From Clostridia bacterium (GTDB lineage Bacteria; Bacillota; Clostridia; Oscillospirales; Acutalibacteraceae): a stretch of DNA of 14,575 nucleotides. The stretch lies in the NCBI GenBank assembly GCA_017519685.1, contig JAFWRV010000026.1:1-14575 (forward strand), in the 5' to 3' direction. Shown piece by piece: positions 1 to 7,308 of this stretch. The position numbers and the translations under genes were made by a program. Each line of letters starts with the position of its first letter. Position 1 is the stretch's first letter. The notes below the pieces were generated by a model. That model was not told where the DNA came from. It was given only the letters and a program-made list of their open reading frames with translations, and searched no databases.

Positions 1-1025
1 AATGTGTTCAGAAGATAATCTACCCAGATTTTACAGCTCTTATTGTTCATATGAATTCCCATACCGTTGATATCGCTGCAGTATTCTTTTTTTAGACAGT
101 TGTTGTCGTCTTTCATAACAGAAGCAATATCGACATACGTAAAGCCGTATTCGTCGCAGATTTTTTTGAGTTCTTCGTTGAATTTATCAACGTTTTCGTT
201 ATTGAAATTGCCGTGTTCCTTGTTTTCGGTTATCGGTGTAACGGATTCAACATAAATAGCAACATCAGGGTTTTTCTTGATGATTTTATCAAATGTATCT
301 CTCGCGTTTTTAACTACGGTATTATGCGAATAACCGGCAAAATCATTCATGCCGAGCATTATGAATACTTTCTTTGCTCCGCATTGCTTGACGCCGTCTT
401 CAATCGTAACTTCTTTGCCTTTATACTTAGGATGAATGGTATTCTTGGCTCCGACAGGTCCGCGGGAATTGGTGTAGCTCATACTGCCTGCGCAAAGAAA
501 CTGTGCTTTTCCGAGACAATCTCTCCCGGCGTTTCTTTCACGGGTAACATAATTCTTAAGACCGAGCGTAACGCTGTCACCGATAAACACCGCATCGTTA
601 AAAAACTCGTTTCCGTGAACTTCTTTTGTCGTTTCGGGAATTGAGAGTGGATTGAGCCCTTTGTCCAAAAGACTTGAAAAGTCAATTATCGTTCTTGAAC
701 TGTTGACTGTGGCAGGCTGATTATCTTCACTCGACGCTGAGGTTTTGGTAGTTTCGGTTGATGAAATATATGTGGCGGTATCTTTCGCTTCATGTTTGCT
801 CTGTGACTGTTTTATTTCTCCGGATTCGATCTTGGTTGTTGTTTCGGTTTCACTTTTAATCTCTGTTGCCGTTCTGACGGTAGGGGCAAGAGTGTCCATA
901 ACTGTTGTCAGAACTTTTTCTTTTGCCGTTGTTATTGTCGGGTTACTGCTATCCAGTGTACAGGAAACCGCAAAAAGGCAAACGAATATAATTAAAAGGC
1001 AGGAAACTATCTTTTTAAAAGACAT
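1..1025 (-). CDS. SGNH/GDSL-family hydrolase lipoprotein, 3' end beyond window
   Basis: Open frame of 341 codons read from ATG at 1025 to the window edge with no stop, so the C-terminus is missing. Residues 1-22 form a lipoprotein signal (KK, hydrophobic run, lipobox-like FAVSC, Cys22). Residues 23-135 are a Thr/Ser/Lys/Glu-rich linker of low complexity, typical of a surface tether. The hydrolase domain starts near 140: block I is FIGDSVTLGL (nucleophile Ser151), and block III is MLGMNDFAGY (GxND, Asn227). The distal block reads NGMGIHMN near 320-327; the His is present, but the Asp usually three residues before it is Met here. Likely an extracytoplasmic esterase or acetylhydrolase acting on glycans; the substrate cannot be told. 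A GGGAG lies 11 nt before the ATG. The neighbouring O-acyltransferase gene hints at a shared theme of adding and removing acyl groups, which is inference only. Confidence 0.85.
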   Translation of the reverse strand, partial: MSFKKIVSCLLIIFVCLFAVSCTLDSSNPTITTAKEKVLTTVMDTLAPTVRTATEIKSETETTTKIESGEIKQSQSKHEAKDTATYISSTETTKTSASSEDNQPATVNSSRTIIDFSSLLDKGLNPLSIPETTKEVHGNEFFNDAVFIGDSVTLGLKNYVTRERNAGRDCLGKAQFLCAGSMSYTNSRGPVGAKNTIHPKYKGKEVTIEDGVKQCGAKKVFIMLGMNDFAGYSHNTVVKNARDTFDKIIKKNPDVAIYVESVTPITENKEHGNFNNENVDKFNEELKKICDEYGFTYVDIASVMKDDNNCLKKEYCSDINGMGIHMNNKSCKIWVDYLLNT

Positions 1026-1061
1026 TTTACGCTTCTCTCCCAAATTATCATTTGTATTTAA

Positions 1062-1090
1062 ATTATATAAATAACATCTTAAAAAGTCAA
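1062..1090 (-). promoter_or_regulatory. sigma-A promoter of the SGNH lipoprotein gene
   Basis: On the minus strand TTGACT (1090-1085), a 17-nt spacer, then TATAAT (1067-1062), about 37 nt before the ATG at 1025. Near consensus with correct spacing. Confidence 0.75.
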
Positions 1091-1169
1091 TTATGATTAT
1101 TGTGAAAAATGTGTATAATAAGACCCTTTATATTTGTTATTATGACTATTATTTCATTTATCCCGGCAA

Positions 1170-1203
1170 GAAAAATCCCGTACCTGACTGACGCGGTACG
1201 GGA
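1170..1203 (-). terminator. Rho-independent terminator of the acyltransferase gene
   Basis: A 9-bp stem pairs 1176-1184 with 1195-1203 (TCCCGTACC/GGTACGGGA) around a 10-nt loop. It is followed on the minus strand by a T-run (A-run at 1171-1175 on plus). It starts 10 nt past the acyltransferase stop. Confidence 0.88.
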
Positions 1204-1212
1204 CGGAAATGA

Positions 1213-2229
1213 TTATTCTTCTTTCAGCGGTATTCTCGTTATTACTTTGAACACTTTTTTCCAGAACGGAAGAGCGCAGAATGCCGTTATAACAAAAGTC
1301 AATGTTAAAATCAGAATGAACAGTACAAATGTTTCCATTTTCTCAAACATGAGTTTTTTGTTCAGCAGTCTGAGTATGAGATTTGCAATCGGCAGATGCA
1401 GTGCATATATCTGAAGGGTGTTGGATCCGATTTTGCTGAGAAAACCTTTGCCGATTTTTTCGGGAATCAATACAAACAGCGCAAAGATTACAAGAGTTGA
1501 AACCGCGTAGCAGATAAGCCTCAGAGCAAATCCGTAATAGCAGTTATCGTAAACCGCGCTGTAAGGGTTCCGGCCGGTAAATATAAATTTGATTTTATAA
1601 ATTTTATCGTAGAAAATGATGGAAACCGAAATAAGAGCCGCGATTATCGCCAAAGCGGCGGGAATCAGTTTTTTCTTTGACGTGAAATTACAGACTTTTG
1701 CGGGGTCGGAAAGGTAACCGGCATAATAGAACGGATAGTAAACGAGTATTCTCAGAAGCACGAATTCGTCTCCGAGAGTCTTGTCATATCCCGCGAGACA
1801 GCCGATGATTAAGCTGACAATTAAAATGTATCTCGGCGAAATTTTGTCAATGGCTATTGTGATAAGACTGAACCCGAATAAAGCGAAGATATACCACGGG
1901 GTACTCATATCAGCGAATAAAGTAAAAGCGGGCACCTTTTTATCCGGGAAGTAATCAAGCGCAAATTGCAGAATCTTTATAAACAGATAAACGGTCAGAT
2001 AAGAGAAGATATTGAGATACCGCTTATCTTTTATATTTCTTTTGCCCAGCAGACCGGAAATATAAATAAAAGCGGGCATATGAAATGTATAAATAATAAA
2101 ACGCATTATCGCCACATTTCTGTCCATATCGGCAAAGTAATCAGCAATATGACCGATAACAACGAAGATTATCAGAAAGAATTTAATATTATCAAGTTTG
2201 TAAATTCTGTTACTGTTCAGAGTTTCCAA
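1213..2229 (-). CDS. Acyltransferase family 3 membrane protein (O-acetylase type)
   Basis: Integral membrane protein of about 338 residues with some ten hydrophobic segments, the usual size for family-3 acyltransferases, which move acyl groups (commonly acetyl) onto sugars of surface glycans. The N-terminus carries the family signature LDNIKFFLIIFVVIGH (His about 27 from the chosen start), followed by FHMPAFIYISGLLGKR, the second conserved His-containing block. The C-terminus ends in a charged cytoplasmic tail. Start choice: the longest frame begins with GTG at 2238, but the GGGAG ribosome binding site touches that codon. TTG at 2229 lies 8 nt after GGGAG and fits better. It has its own promoter and terminator, so it is a single-gene unit. 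The acceptor substrate is unknown. Confidence 0.88.
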   Translation of the reverse strand: METLNSNRIYKLDNIKFFLIIFVVIGHIADYFADMDRNVAIMRFIIYTFHMPAFIYISGLLGKRNIKDKRYLNIFSYLTVYLFIKILQFALDYFPDKKVPAFTLFADMSTPWYIFALFGFSLITIAIDKISPRYILIVSLIIGCLAGYDKTLGDEFVLLRILVYYPFYYAGYLSDPAKVCNFTSKKKLIPAALAIIAALISVSIIFYDKIYKIKFIFTGRNPYSAVYDNCYYGFALRLICYAVSTLVIFALFVLIPEKIGKGFLSKIGSNTLQIYALHLPIANLILRLLNKKLMFEKMETFVLFILILTLTFVITAFCALPFWKKVFKVITRIPLKEE

Positions 2230-2250
2230 ATATATCACTCCCGGGTAAAT

Positions 2251-2278
2251 ATAATACCATAATATCTGAAAATTTCAA
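2251..2278 (-). promoter_or_regulatory. promoter of the acyltransferase gene
   Basis: TTGAAA (2278-2273), 16-nt spacer, TATTAT (2256-2251) on the minus strand. It implies a short leader that still contains GGGAG before the TTG start at 2229. It diverges from the tRNA-region promoter at 2306. Confidence 0.6.
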
Positions 2279-2305
2279 TAAAAACATTTTAAAGAGAAAT
2301 ATTTC

Positions 2306-2334
2306 TTGACACTTTGAATTTGTCATAGTATAAT
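2306..2334 (+). promoter_or_regulatory. perfect consensus sigma-A promoter of the repeat/tRNA-Pro unit
   Basis: TTGACA (2306-2311), exactly 17 nt, TATAAT (2329-2334). No terminator is visible between it and tRNA-Pro, so the transcript should start near 2341 and run through both 80-nt repeat units and the tRNA. A perfect consensus fits a stable-RNA promoter. Confidence 0.88.
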
Positions 2335-2361
2335 AACTGCGTTTGAAATACATCGTAATAC

Positions 2362-2441
2362 CGGGGTGTAAGAACCTTCACGTTGCGCGCGAAGAACCTT
2401 GTTACTCGCTATCGCTCGTAATATGCGTGCGCCACACCCCG
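2362..2441 (+). repeat. tRNA-sized repeat unit 1
   Basis: An 80-nt unit closed by an 8-bp stem, CGGGGTGT (2362-2369) with ACACCCCG (2434-2441). The first nine bases (CGGGGTGTA) equal the first nine of the tRNA-Pro gene 204 bp downstream. The interior is not tRNA: it holds a 9-nt direct repeat AAGAACCTT, a hairpin TTCACG/CGCGAA with one mismatch, and a near-palindrome around TTACTCGC...CTCGTAA. A 22-nt AT-rich spacer follows. There is no anticodon arm or T arm. Confidence 0.8.
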
Positions 2442-2463
2442 AAATATGACAAATTAATAATTT

Positions 2464-2543
2464 CGGGGTGTAAGAACCTTCACGCTGTGCGTGAAGAACC
2501 TTGTTACTCGCTCACGCTCGTAATATGCATGCGCCACACCCCG
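2464..2543 (+). repeat. tRNA-sized repeat unit 2
   Basis: Second 80-nt unit, exactly 102 bp after the first, with 6 differences from it. The closing stem CGGGGTGT/ACACCCCG is unchanged. The inner hairpin is perfect here (TTCACG-CTGTG-CGTGAA). The 22-nt spacer after it (2544-2565) is identical to the one after unit 1 and runs directly into tRNA-Pro at 2566, again a 102-bp step. Confidence 0.8.
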
Positions 2544-2565
2544 AAATATGACAAATTAATAATTT

Positions 2566-2641
2566 CGGGGTGTAGCGCAGATGGTAGCGCGCTTGGTTCG
2601 GGACCAAGAGGCCGTGGGTTCAAATCCCGCCACTCCGACCA
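2566..2641 (+). tRNA. tRNA-Pro, anticodon CGG
   Basis: Complete cloverleaf of 76 nt including the encoded CCA. The acceptor stem CGGGGTG pairs with CACTCCG (one G-U pair), discriminator A2638, CCA 2639-2641. The anticodon stem CTTGG/CCAAG encloses loop TTCGGGA, giving anticodon CGG for codon CCG. The T arm contains GGTTCAAATCC and the D arm starts at TAGCGCAG. A mobile-element block begins just downstream, so the 3' end may be an integration site, but I see no second copy of it in the window. Confidence 0.96.
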
Positions 2642-2644
2642 CCA

Positions 2645-2692
2645 AATCCCTTGTGTATCAACGGTTTCCGCGATTCACAAGGGATTATAATT
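2645..2692 (+). terminator. terminator after tRNA-Pro
   Basis: An 11-bp perfect stem AATCCCTTGTG (2645-2655) with CACAAGGGATT (2676-2686), 20-nt loop, then ATAATTTT. It starts 4 nt after the tRNA CCA. Confidence 0.7.
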
Positions 2693-2734
2693 TTGTCAAA
2701 AAATCGCAAAAATTGCTAAAATTTATCATTTATG

Positions 2735-2829
2735 CGGATAATTCCACGGATAATTTTTTTATTGGTTTTCAAGGGTTTTCAAAGCTAAGATTTTGATTTT
2801 TCAGATGCAAACGGATAAAAAACGGATAA
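2735..2829. repeat. four CGGATAA repeats in two close pairs
   Basis: CGGATAA occurs at 2735-2741, 2747-2753, 2812-2818 and 2823-2829: steps of 12 and 11 bp within pairs and 65 bp between them, all in one orientation. They lie between the tRNA and the excisionase-like gene, where integrase-arm or Xis sites would be expected. The stretch 2693-2850 holds nothing else apart from a short GGTTTTCAA repeat near 2764-2781. Confidence 0.5.
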
Positions 2830-2845
2830 TTGGTCTGAAAACAAA

Positions 2846-2895
2846 AAAATCGCCCCTGCCGTGACCTTTCATTCGGTCTGCGACAGAGGCGGTTT
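2846..2895 (-). terminator. terminator of the mobilization operon
   Basis: On the minus strand a long imperfect hairpin (CCGCC...GGCG outside, GACC...GGTC inside, loop near GAATGAAA) ends in a run of seven T (2846-2852 are A on plus). It lies about 55 bp past the stop of the excisionase-like gene. Confidence 0.75.
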
Positions 2896-2949
2896 TTGTC
2901 TGTAAAGCGTCATAATAATTTCTTCCAATCTATACAGGAATTGCCATCC

Positions 2950-3198
2950 TTAATACTGGTTTATGAAATTATCGAATGTTTCTTTTCTTACAAGAACATT
3001 CTTTGTGCCGGGAATAACGGGAATGTTATTCTCTTTGATAAGGTTGCGAACGCTCTGCTCCGACATGCAGAGCAGCTGGGACATTTGCTTTGTGGTATAA
3101 ACTATGGGTTCAAGTTTATTATTGTCATTATCAACTTCTTTCTTTTTTCTGCTGAGATACCCGTTCTCTTCGCAGAATTTTCTGAGGTCCTTTGCCAT
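2950..3198 (-). CDS. excisionase-family helix-turn-helix DNA-binding protein
   Basis: 82 residues. The N-terminal 30 are charged (KKK, acidic stretch). The core from about 33 to 80, starting at YTTKQMSQLLCMSEQSVRNL, has the MerR/excisionase-like winged HTH layout: a first helix with a QMSQLL-type motif, a recognition helix SEQSVRNLIKE, then a short wing ending in a C-terminal helix. Proteins of this type bend DNA during excision or act as small regulators. AGGAGG lies 11 nt before the ATG. It is the last gene of the minus-strand run, 109 nt after the primase-helicase, and ends before a strong terminator. The CGGATAA repeats just downstream are possible binding sites (inference). No integrase partner is present in the window. 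Confidence 0.75.
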   Translation of the reverse strand: MAKDLRKFCEENGYLSRKKKEVDNDNNKLEPIVYTTKQMSQLLCMSEQSVRNLIKENNIPVIPGTKNVLVRKETFDNFINQY

Positions 3199-3251
3199 TG
3201 AGTTGTCAGCCTCCTTTCTGCCGATTACGGCTTTTATATTTTTCAGAGTGC

Positions 3252-3291
3252 CAGAGGGTAATCATTTTCGGTGTACTATAAACACCCTCTG
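3252..3291 (-). other. intercistronic hairpin between helicase and excisionase-like genes
   Basis: An 8-bp inverted repeat CAGAGGGT (3252-3259) and ACCCTCTG (3284-3291), with an overlapping shorter pair GTGT/ACAC inside. No T-run follows on either strand, so it is not a simple terminator. It could stabilise or process the mRNA. Confidence 0.4.
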
Positions 3292-3307
3292 AAGATTGCC
3301 ATCTGAC

Positions 3308-5254
3308 TTATGCTGCTGCGAGTTTTGTGTGCCAACAACCTGATAACTGATAGGTTTTGATAAGTCCCTGTGCCGTGAGCTGTGCCCTTGCGTTTTTATA
3401 GGTTTTGACTCCTATATCAAGACCGGTAACCATCTCTTCAAGCTCTGTGCTCTTGATATCACGCCTTTCGTTAAGAATCTCCATGATTGCTTTCATGGCC
3501 TGCTCCTCTTTGCTTTCTTTCGGCTTGAAATCATCATCGCCTGATGAACGCTTGCCGGAGATTGCTTCCTCAATCTTCATATCTGTCATTTCTCCCCAGA
3601 GGAAACCTTCATCCCTGCTGAGAGTAAACTCTATGGATTTACCTACGGGAGCAAGGTTTGATTTGGTGTGGCACATTATTCTGCGCTCGTTATCGTTATT
3701 AATCTTTGCGACGGTAATAACGCTTCTTGCGGCGGCAAATACATCCGTAGAGCCGAGCGAACGCTGAGAAATGCTTGCGGAGTTATTCTTATTGAGATGC
3801 CCTATAAGTATTACGGCACAGTTTGTTTTTCCCGCGACACGGCAGAGCTTTTTGAAGATTGCTCTCATTTCATTTGCTCTGTTCATATCGGCATCACCGA
3901 GATAGGCCTGCAGAGGATCAAAAATGATAACGGAAACATTATTCTCAACTATGGCTCTGTAAATCCTGTCATCTCCGAGAGTGAGCGGATATTCGCTTTC
4001 ATCTATGATTTTTACTCTCTCGATATCTGCGCCCGCTTCTATCAGTCTGGGTTTGATTGTATCGGCATAACCGTCCTCGCCACTCTGAATAAATACATTC
4101 ATCGGCTTGGGGTTGGATTCCATTCCCGGCAGTGCTTTGCCCGATGTCAGACAGCCGACAATTCTTGAAACAAGAGTTGTTTTGCCTATGCCGCCGTCAC
4201 CCTGAATAATCGTTATCTTTCCTCTGGCTATATACGGCTCCCAGATGAAATCGATATTCTTTGTTTCGATATCCTTCATCTCGATTACGCCGACTTTTTC
4301 ATAGCTGGAAATCACTATCTTTTCGGGCATAATATCAAAGTCGGGATTTGCGTTGTGTTCCTTAAGAACATCGTTCCAATCCTTTTTGCCGGGAACCACT
4401 CTTGTTACGCTGTATTCATCACAGATTTCATTCGCAATCTTTTCGCAGGCTTTGTTGCCTGCCTCATCATTATCAAGGCAGAGATAAACATCCCTTATGA
4501 ACGGATATTCATCGAGCATTCTCATCATTGATTTCGGAGATACTCCGCCGAGAGCAACACAGCTGGGCCAGTTTGAAGTGCCGTAGTAAAGAGAAAGAAA
4601 ACTCATCATATCAATCGGAGCTTCAAACACCATCAGCTTATCCGAGCTTTCCTGTGCAAACCAGAATCCGAATGATTTATCCGAGCCTGCAACATCCATC
4701 CTCAGTTTTTCGGTAGTGCTTCGTCTGTGGGCGTATTTCGGTATGCGGTCCTTGATACCGTTTCTGTCATAGCCGACAAACACGGCATTGTGATAATCGG
4801 CATCCTCATAAACCATACCGCACTTTTCAAATACCGATACGATGAAAGGATCAATCCCGCGCTCATTGGTCAGATAATCATTGACATTGTGATTATCCTC
4901 GGCCGCAGGCGGCAAAATGAATTCGGGTTTGCTTTCGACTTCATCAAGTTCAATGGATTCTTCATAGGATTCGATTGATTTGATTTTCGGCATAATTTCA
5001 CCTCCCTTCTCATTGAGTAATAATTCAACGGCTTCGGAAAAAGATAACCCGTAGAATTTCATAACGAAATCTACGGGTCCTCCGCCGGCATTTTCGGAAT
5101 GCCGGAACCATTGATTTTTGTTTATGGTCACGCTGTCGTGCGCTTTCCATCGATATTCTCTGCCTGATTTAATCAGTTCTTCGCCTTGTGCCGACAGAAA
5201 AGCAACAAGGTCGGTTTCATTTGCTTTAGCAATTTGATTCTGTGTGTATGACAT
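3308..5254 (-). CDS. primase-helicase: Toprim domain fused to RepA-like AAA ATPase
   Basis: 648 residues. Residues 1-85 resemble the DNA-binding head of element primases (WFRHSENAGGGPVDFVMKF), without zinc-binding Cys. A Toprim domain spans about 130-300: Glu211 in MVFEAPIDMM, acidic cluster CLDNDEAG at 259-266, then WNDVLK. From about 330 to 560 is a RepA/AAA_25-type hexameric helicase: Walker A GDGGIGKTT (352-360), Walker B VIIFDP (442-447), and the RepA-like QRSLGSTDVFAAARSV. The last 60 residues look like a winged helix. Such proteins start or extend replication of mobile elements. AAAGGAG lies 6 nt before the ATG. The gene begins 17 nt after the relaxase stop, so both are probably one operon. 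The domain order is seen; replication of this element is inferred. Confidence 0.88.
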   Translation of the reverse strand: MSYTQNQIAKANETDLVAFLSAQGEELIKSGREYRWKAHDSVTINKNQWFRHSENAGGGPVDFVMKFYGLSFSEAVELLLNEKGGEIMPKIKSIESYEESIELDEVESKPEFILPPAAEDNHNVNDYLTNERGIDPFIVSVFEKCGMVYEDADYHNAVFVGYDRNGIKDRIPKYAHRRSTTEKLRMDVAGSDKSFGFWFAQESSDKLMVFEAPIDMMSFLSLYYGTSNWPSCVALGGVSPKSMMRMLDEYPFIRDVYLCLDNDEAGNKACEKIANEICDEYSVTRVVPGKKDWNDVLKEHNANPDFDIMPEKIVISSYEKVGVIEMKDIETKNIDFIWEPYIARGKITIIQGDGGIGKTTLVSRIVGCLTSGKALPGMESNPKPMNVFIQSGEDGYADTIKPRLIEAGADIERVKIIDESEYPLTLGDDRIYRAIVENNVSVIIFDPLQAYLGDADMNRANEMRAIFKKLCRVAGKTNCAVILIGHLNKNNSASISQRSLGSTDVFAAARSVITVAKINNDNERRIMCHTKSNLAPVGKSIEFTLSRDEGFLWGEMTDMKIEEAISGKRSSGDDDFKPKESKEEQAMKAIMEILNERRDIKSTELEEMVTGLDIGVKTYKNARAQLTAQGLIKTYQLSGCWHTKLAAA

Positions 5255-5271
5255 AAATTTCTCCTTTGTTT

Positions 5272-6819
5272 TTACCTCTCCAACTCACTTCGGGTTGGAG
5301 ATTTTTTCGGCCTTTGAGCATTTATCATATCTGCTTTTGCTTTATTTCTCTTAAGCTTTTCCTCTATTGATTCCCTCTCCTTTTTCTCTCCGTCGGGATT
5401 GACAGTACCTGTTGCGACATCAACGCACCATTTTATTTTTCTCATAGTATCTAGGTCGGTTTTAATCGGTTCAATCTGAGAGTTATATGATTCCACCTCT
5501 GCGGTCAATGCCGCAATCTGCTTATCAAGTGTTTTCTCCCAGTTTTCATCGGCAAGCAAATCCTCCGGAATGTGTTTCTTCGCACCGAAGTATTTGTCAA
5601 TCTCGGTTTTGTGCTTGGCGTAGTATCCGTCTTTGCCGAAAGCCTTGCTTTCATACTTTTCTCCGACAGCTTTATTGGTGTGATAGGTTTTAAGCCGGCC
5701 TTTCATTTTGTTCAGCTCCGAGATTTTGTCGCGGACTTCTTTGCGCTTTGCCGTGCCGGAATTGTGTTTTTCCTGCAGAGATTTGATTTCCGCTTCGAGG
5801 TCGGCAACGAACCTTATGTTTTTATTCTGAAGATACGCAACCGACTCCGCAAACTTTTTCAGATTCTCAACTTTGAGATTCTGAGTATATGAGTTCTTTC
5901 CGCGCTCAGTGTAATAATCGATAATCAGTTTCAGAATGTTCGGTTCTTTCGGCGGCTTATCCTTGAGAGCTTTTATCCATTCAAGAAGTTCGCCGAAGCA
6001 ATCGTGGATTATTTTCAGCAGAGCGTTTGTCCGCCTTACTCTCCGGTTGAATTCGCCTTTCTCGGTAACGATGCCGCGCTTTTCCATTTCTCTTACGGCA
6101 GGTCCTTCGTGAATTGTCGGAATAAGATCGAGCCCCTGAGCCTCGAGTGACTCGGCGGAAATACGGATGTTTAATCCTTTGGCTTTGAACATATCATTAT
6201 TTATTTCTGCCCAGGCTTGCCGCCATGCAACAAGAGTTTCGGAATCAGACCAGTCTGTTGTTTTTACAGAGTCATACTTTTTTCTGCCGTTATCATCACG
6301 GAGCACCTCTCCGTTTTCATCAAAATGATAAACATTCATTTGCTTTGCTCCCCAGGTCCCGTCCTCATTCATCGGGCGAATCGGGCACATAAGATGAATG
6401 TGCGGATTCGGTATTCCGTCATCGCCTTTGTCGGGCAAATGAAAAGCCCAGTCGCAAATCATTCCTCTGGAAACAAAGTTTTCATAAATGAAGCGACGGG
6501 CAATGTTGATGTTTTCTTCAATTGTAAATTCATTCATCAGCGCGAAATCAAAACTGTATGCAAGCTGAGCATCCTTCCGTTTTTCATTTTTCTCAACGGA
6601 GTTCCAGAGATATTCTCTGTCACCAAATTCTTTCGGGACAAAATCCGGCAGCATAATCTCACTGTGAACAAGCCCCTGCTTATTTGTGTAATCGTTTGTT
6701 TCGTTATAGTATTCCGAATATAATTTTTCGCACGCCCGGTAGGCAGCGCTTGCTATTGCCGACTGACCGGCTGAGCGTTTTATCTGAGTAACCTGAAAAT
6801 GAAAATCAGCCAGAATCAT
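5272..6819 (-). CDS. MobA/MobL-family relaxase
   Basis: About 515 residues. The N-terminal half is a MobA/MobL relaxase that nicks oriT and carries the transferred strand. Visible motifs, numbered from the GTG at 6822: AASAAYRA-type motif I with the probable nucleophile Tyr28, His128 in FHLPDKG, and the metal-binding HxH in PNPHIHLMCPIRP (His141, His143). The C-terminal half (about 300-500) is charged and helical with coiled-coil character, ending in KKSPTRSELER. Start choice: GTG at 6822 is open, but AAGGGA sits only one base before it; ATG at 6819 has four bases of spacing and is preferred. It overlaps the upstream DUF3847-like gene by 14 nt, implying translational coupling. A CTCCAAC/GTTGGAG hairpin spans the stop region (5278-5300). 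Confidence 0.92.
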   Translation of the reverse strand: MILADFHFQVTQIKRSAGQSAIASAAYRACEKLYSEYYNETNDYTNKQGLVHSEIMLPDFVPKEFGDREYLWNSVEKNEKRKDAQLAYSFDFALMNEFTIEENINIARRFIYENFVSRGMICDWAFHLPDKGDDGIPNPHIHLMCPIRPMNEDGTWGAKQMNVYHFDENGEVLRDDNGRKKYDSVKTTDWSDSETLVAWRQAWAEINNDMFKAKGLNIRISAESLEAQGLDLIPTIHEGPAVREMEKRGIVTEKGEFNRRVRRTNALLKIIHDCFGELLEWIKALKDKPPKEPNILKLIIDYYTERGKNSYTQNLKVENLKKFAESVAYLQNKNIRFVADLEAEIKSLQEKHNSGTAKRKEVRDKISELNKMKGRLKTYHTNKAVGEKYESKAFGKDGYYAKHKTEIDKYFGAKKHIPEDLLADENWEKTLDKQIAALTAEVESYNSQIEPIKTDLDTMRKIKWCVDVATGTVNPDGEKKERESIEEKLKRNKAKADMINAQRPKKSPTRSELER

Positions 6820-7186
6820 CACTTCCCTTCAAAGCTTTTCTGTGAGTGATAGCGTAATTGATAACCATATCTATACCCGTATCATAATGAAAAACTTTAT
6901 CAAAAAGATTATATAGTTCTTCCTGTGACAGGTACGCAAGTTCCGGATAAAATGACACAACAGCTCCGCCGATGTTGCAGAGCTGATGAGTGCGCAAAGC
7001 ACGCTCGGCTTTGCTTTTTGTTTTCTTTCTGCTCTCGGTGCGGTTAAGCCGGTGAATCTCGGCTTCGGCTTTCTCTTCTTTACGGAGAATTGAAAGCAGC
7101 CTTTCAAGCTGATCATCGGAGATCCTGTCATAACCGTTTTCACGTAGAGTCTGAAGAAGTTCGGCTTTTGTTTTTGGTGTTGAAAT
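6806..7186 (-). CDS. DUF3847-like mobilization accessory protein, probable ATT start
   Basis: The frame is open without stops from 7201 down to the stop at 6806, but contains no ATG, GTG or TTG upstream of a TTG at 6997, which would remove half the protein. An AAAGGA ribosome binding site at 7196-7201 is followed by three ATT codons (7192-7184); the third lies 9 nt after AAGGA and would give (I)STPKTKAELLQTLRENG, about 126 residues. The middle is basic and helical (RKEEKAEAEIHRLNRTESRKK); the C-terminal part RTHQLCNIGGAVVSF resembles the RTHxLCxxGG block of DUF3847 proteins, which sit before MobA/MobL genes, as here. Either a rare ATT start is used or the start has mutated and the gene is weakened. 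Confidence 0.7.
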   Translation of the reverse strand: MSTPKTKAELLQTLRENGYDRISDDQLERLLSILRKEEKAEAEIHRLNRTESRKKTKSKAERALRTHQLCNIGGAVVSFYPELAYLSQEELYNLFDKVFHYDTGIDMVINYAITHRKALKGSDDSG

Positions 7187-7240
7187 AATAATCAGTCCTT
7201 TCTATTGACTTTTAGGTTGCGAATATGGTAAAAATTATTT

Positions 7241-7304
7241 AGAAGTCAACCCTCTTAGGTCTTTGAACCAATAGCGTATTTATGCCGCCGAGGTTTTGAC
7301 TTCT
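7241..7304. other. inverted repeat enclosing a candidate oriT/nic region
   Basis: AGAAGTCAA (7241-7249) and TTGACTTCT (7296-7304) form a perfect 9-bp inverted repeat, extended inward by CCTC/GAGG. Inside, the minus strand reads GCATAAATACGCTATTGG, which resembles from memory the MOBQ-type nic core (ATAAGTGCGCCCT) at about two-thirds of positions. It lies just upstream of the relaxase operon, where oriT is expected. Placement is inference. Confidence 0.4.
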
Positions 7305-7308
7305 GACT

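Noticed and set aside
2362..2543. two-unit CRISPR-like array
   Set aside because: The units are 80-nt structured repeats with identical spacers, the reverse of a CRISPR layout, and there are no cas genes.
2343..2690. 115-codon plus-strand frame across the repeats and tRNA-Pro
   Set aside because: It reads through the tRNA and repeats; its internal protein repetition only mirrors the 102-bp DNA repeat.
2645..2692. hairpin after tRNA-Pro as an attachment site
   Set aside because: A perfect 11-bp stem with a T-rich tail right after the CCA is better read as the tRNA terminator; no second copy is present.
6871..7143. 90-codon minus-strand frame overlapping the DUF3847-like gene
   Set aside because: It is a shifted frame of the intact frame from 7201 to 6806, which has the family motif and overlaps the relaxase as expected.
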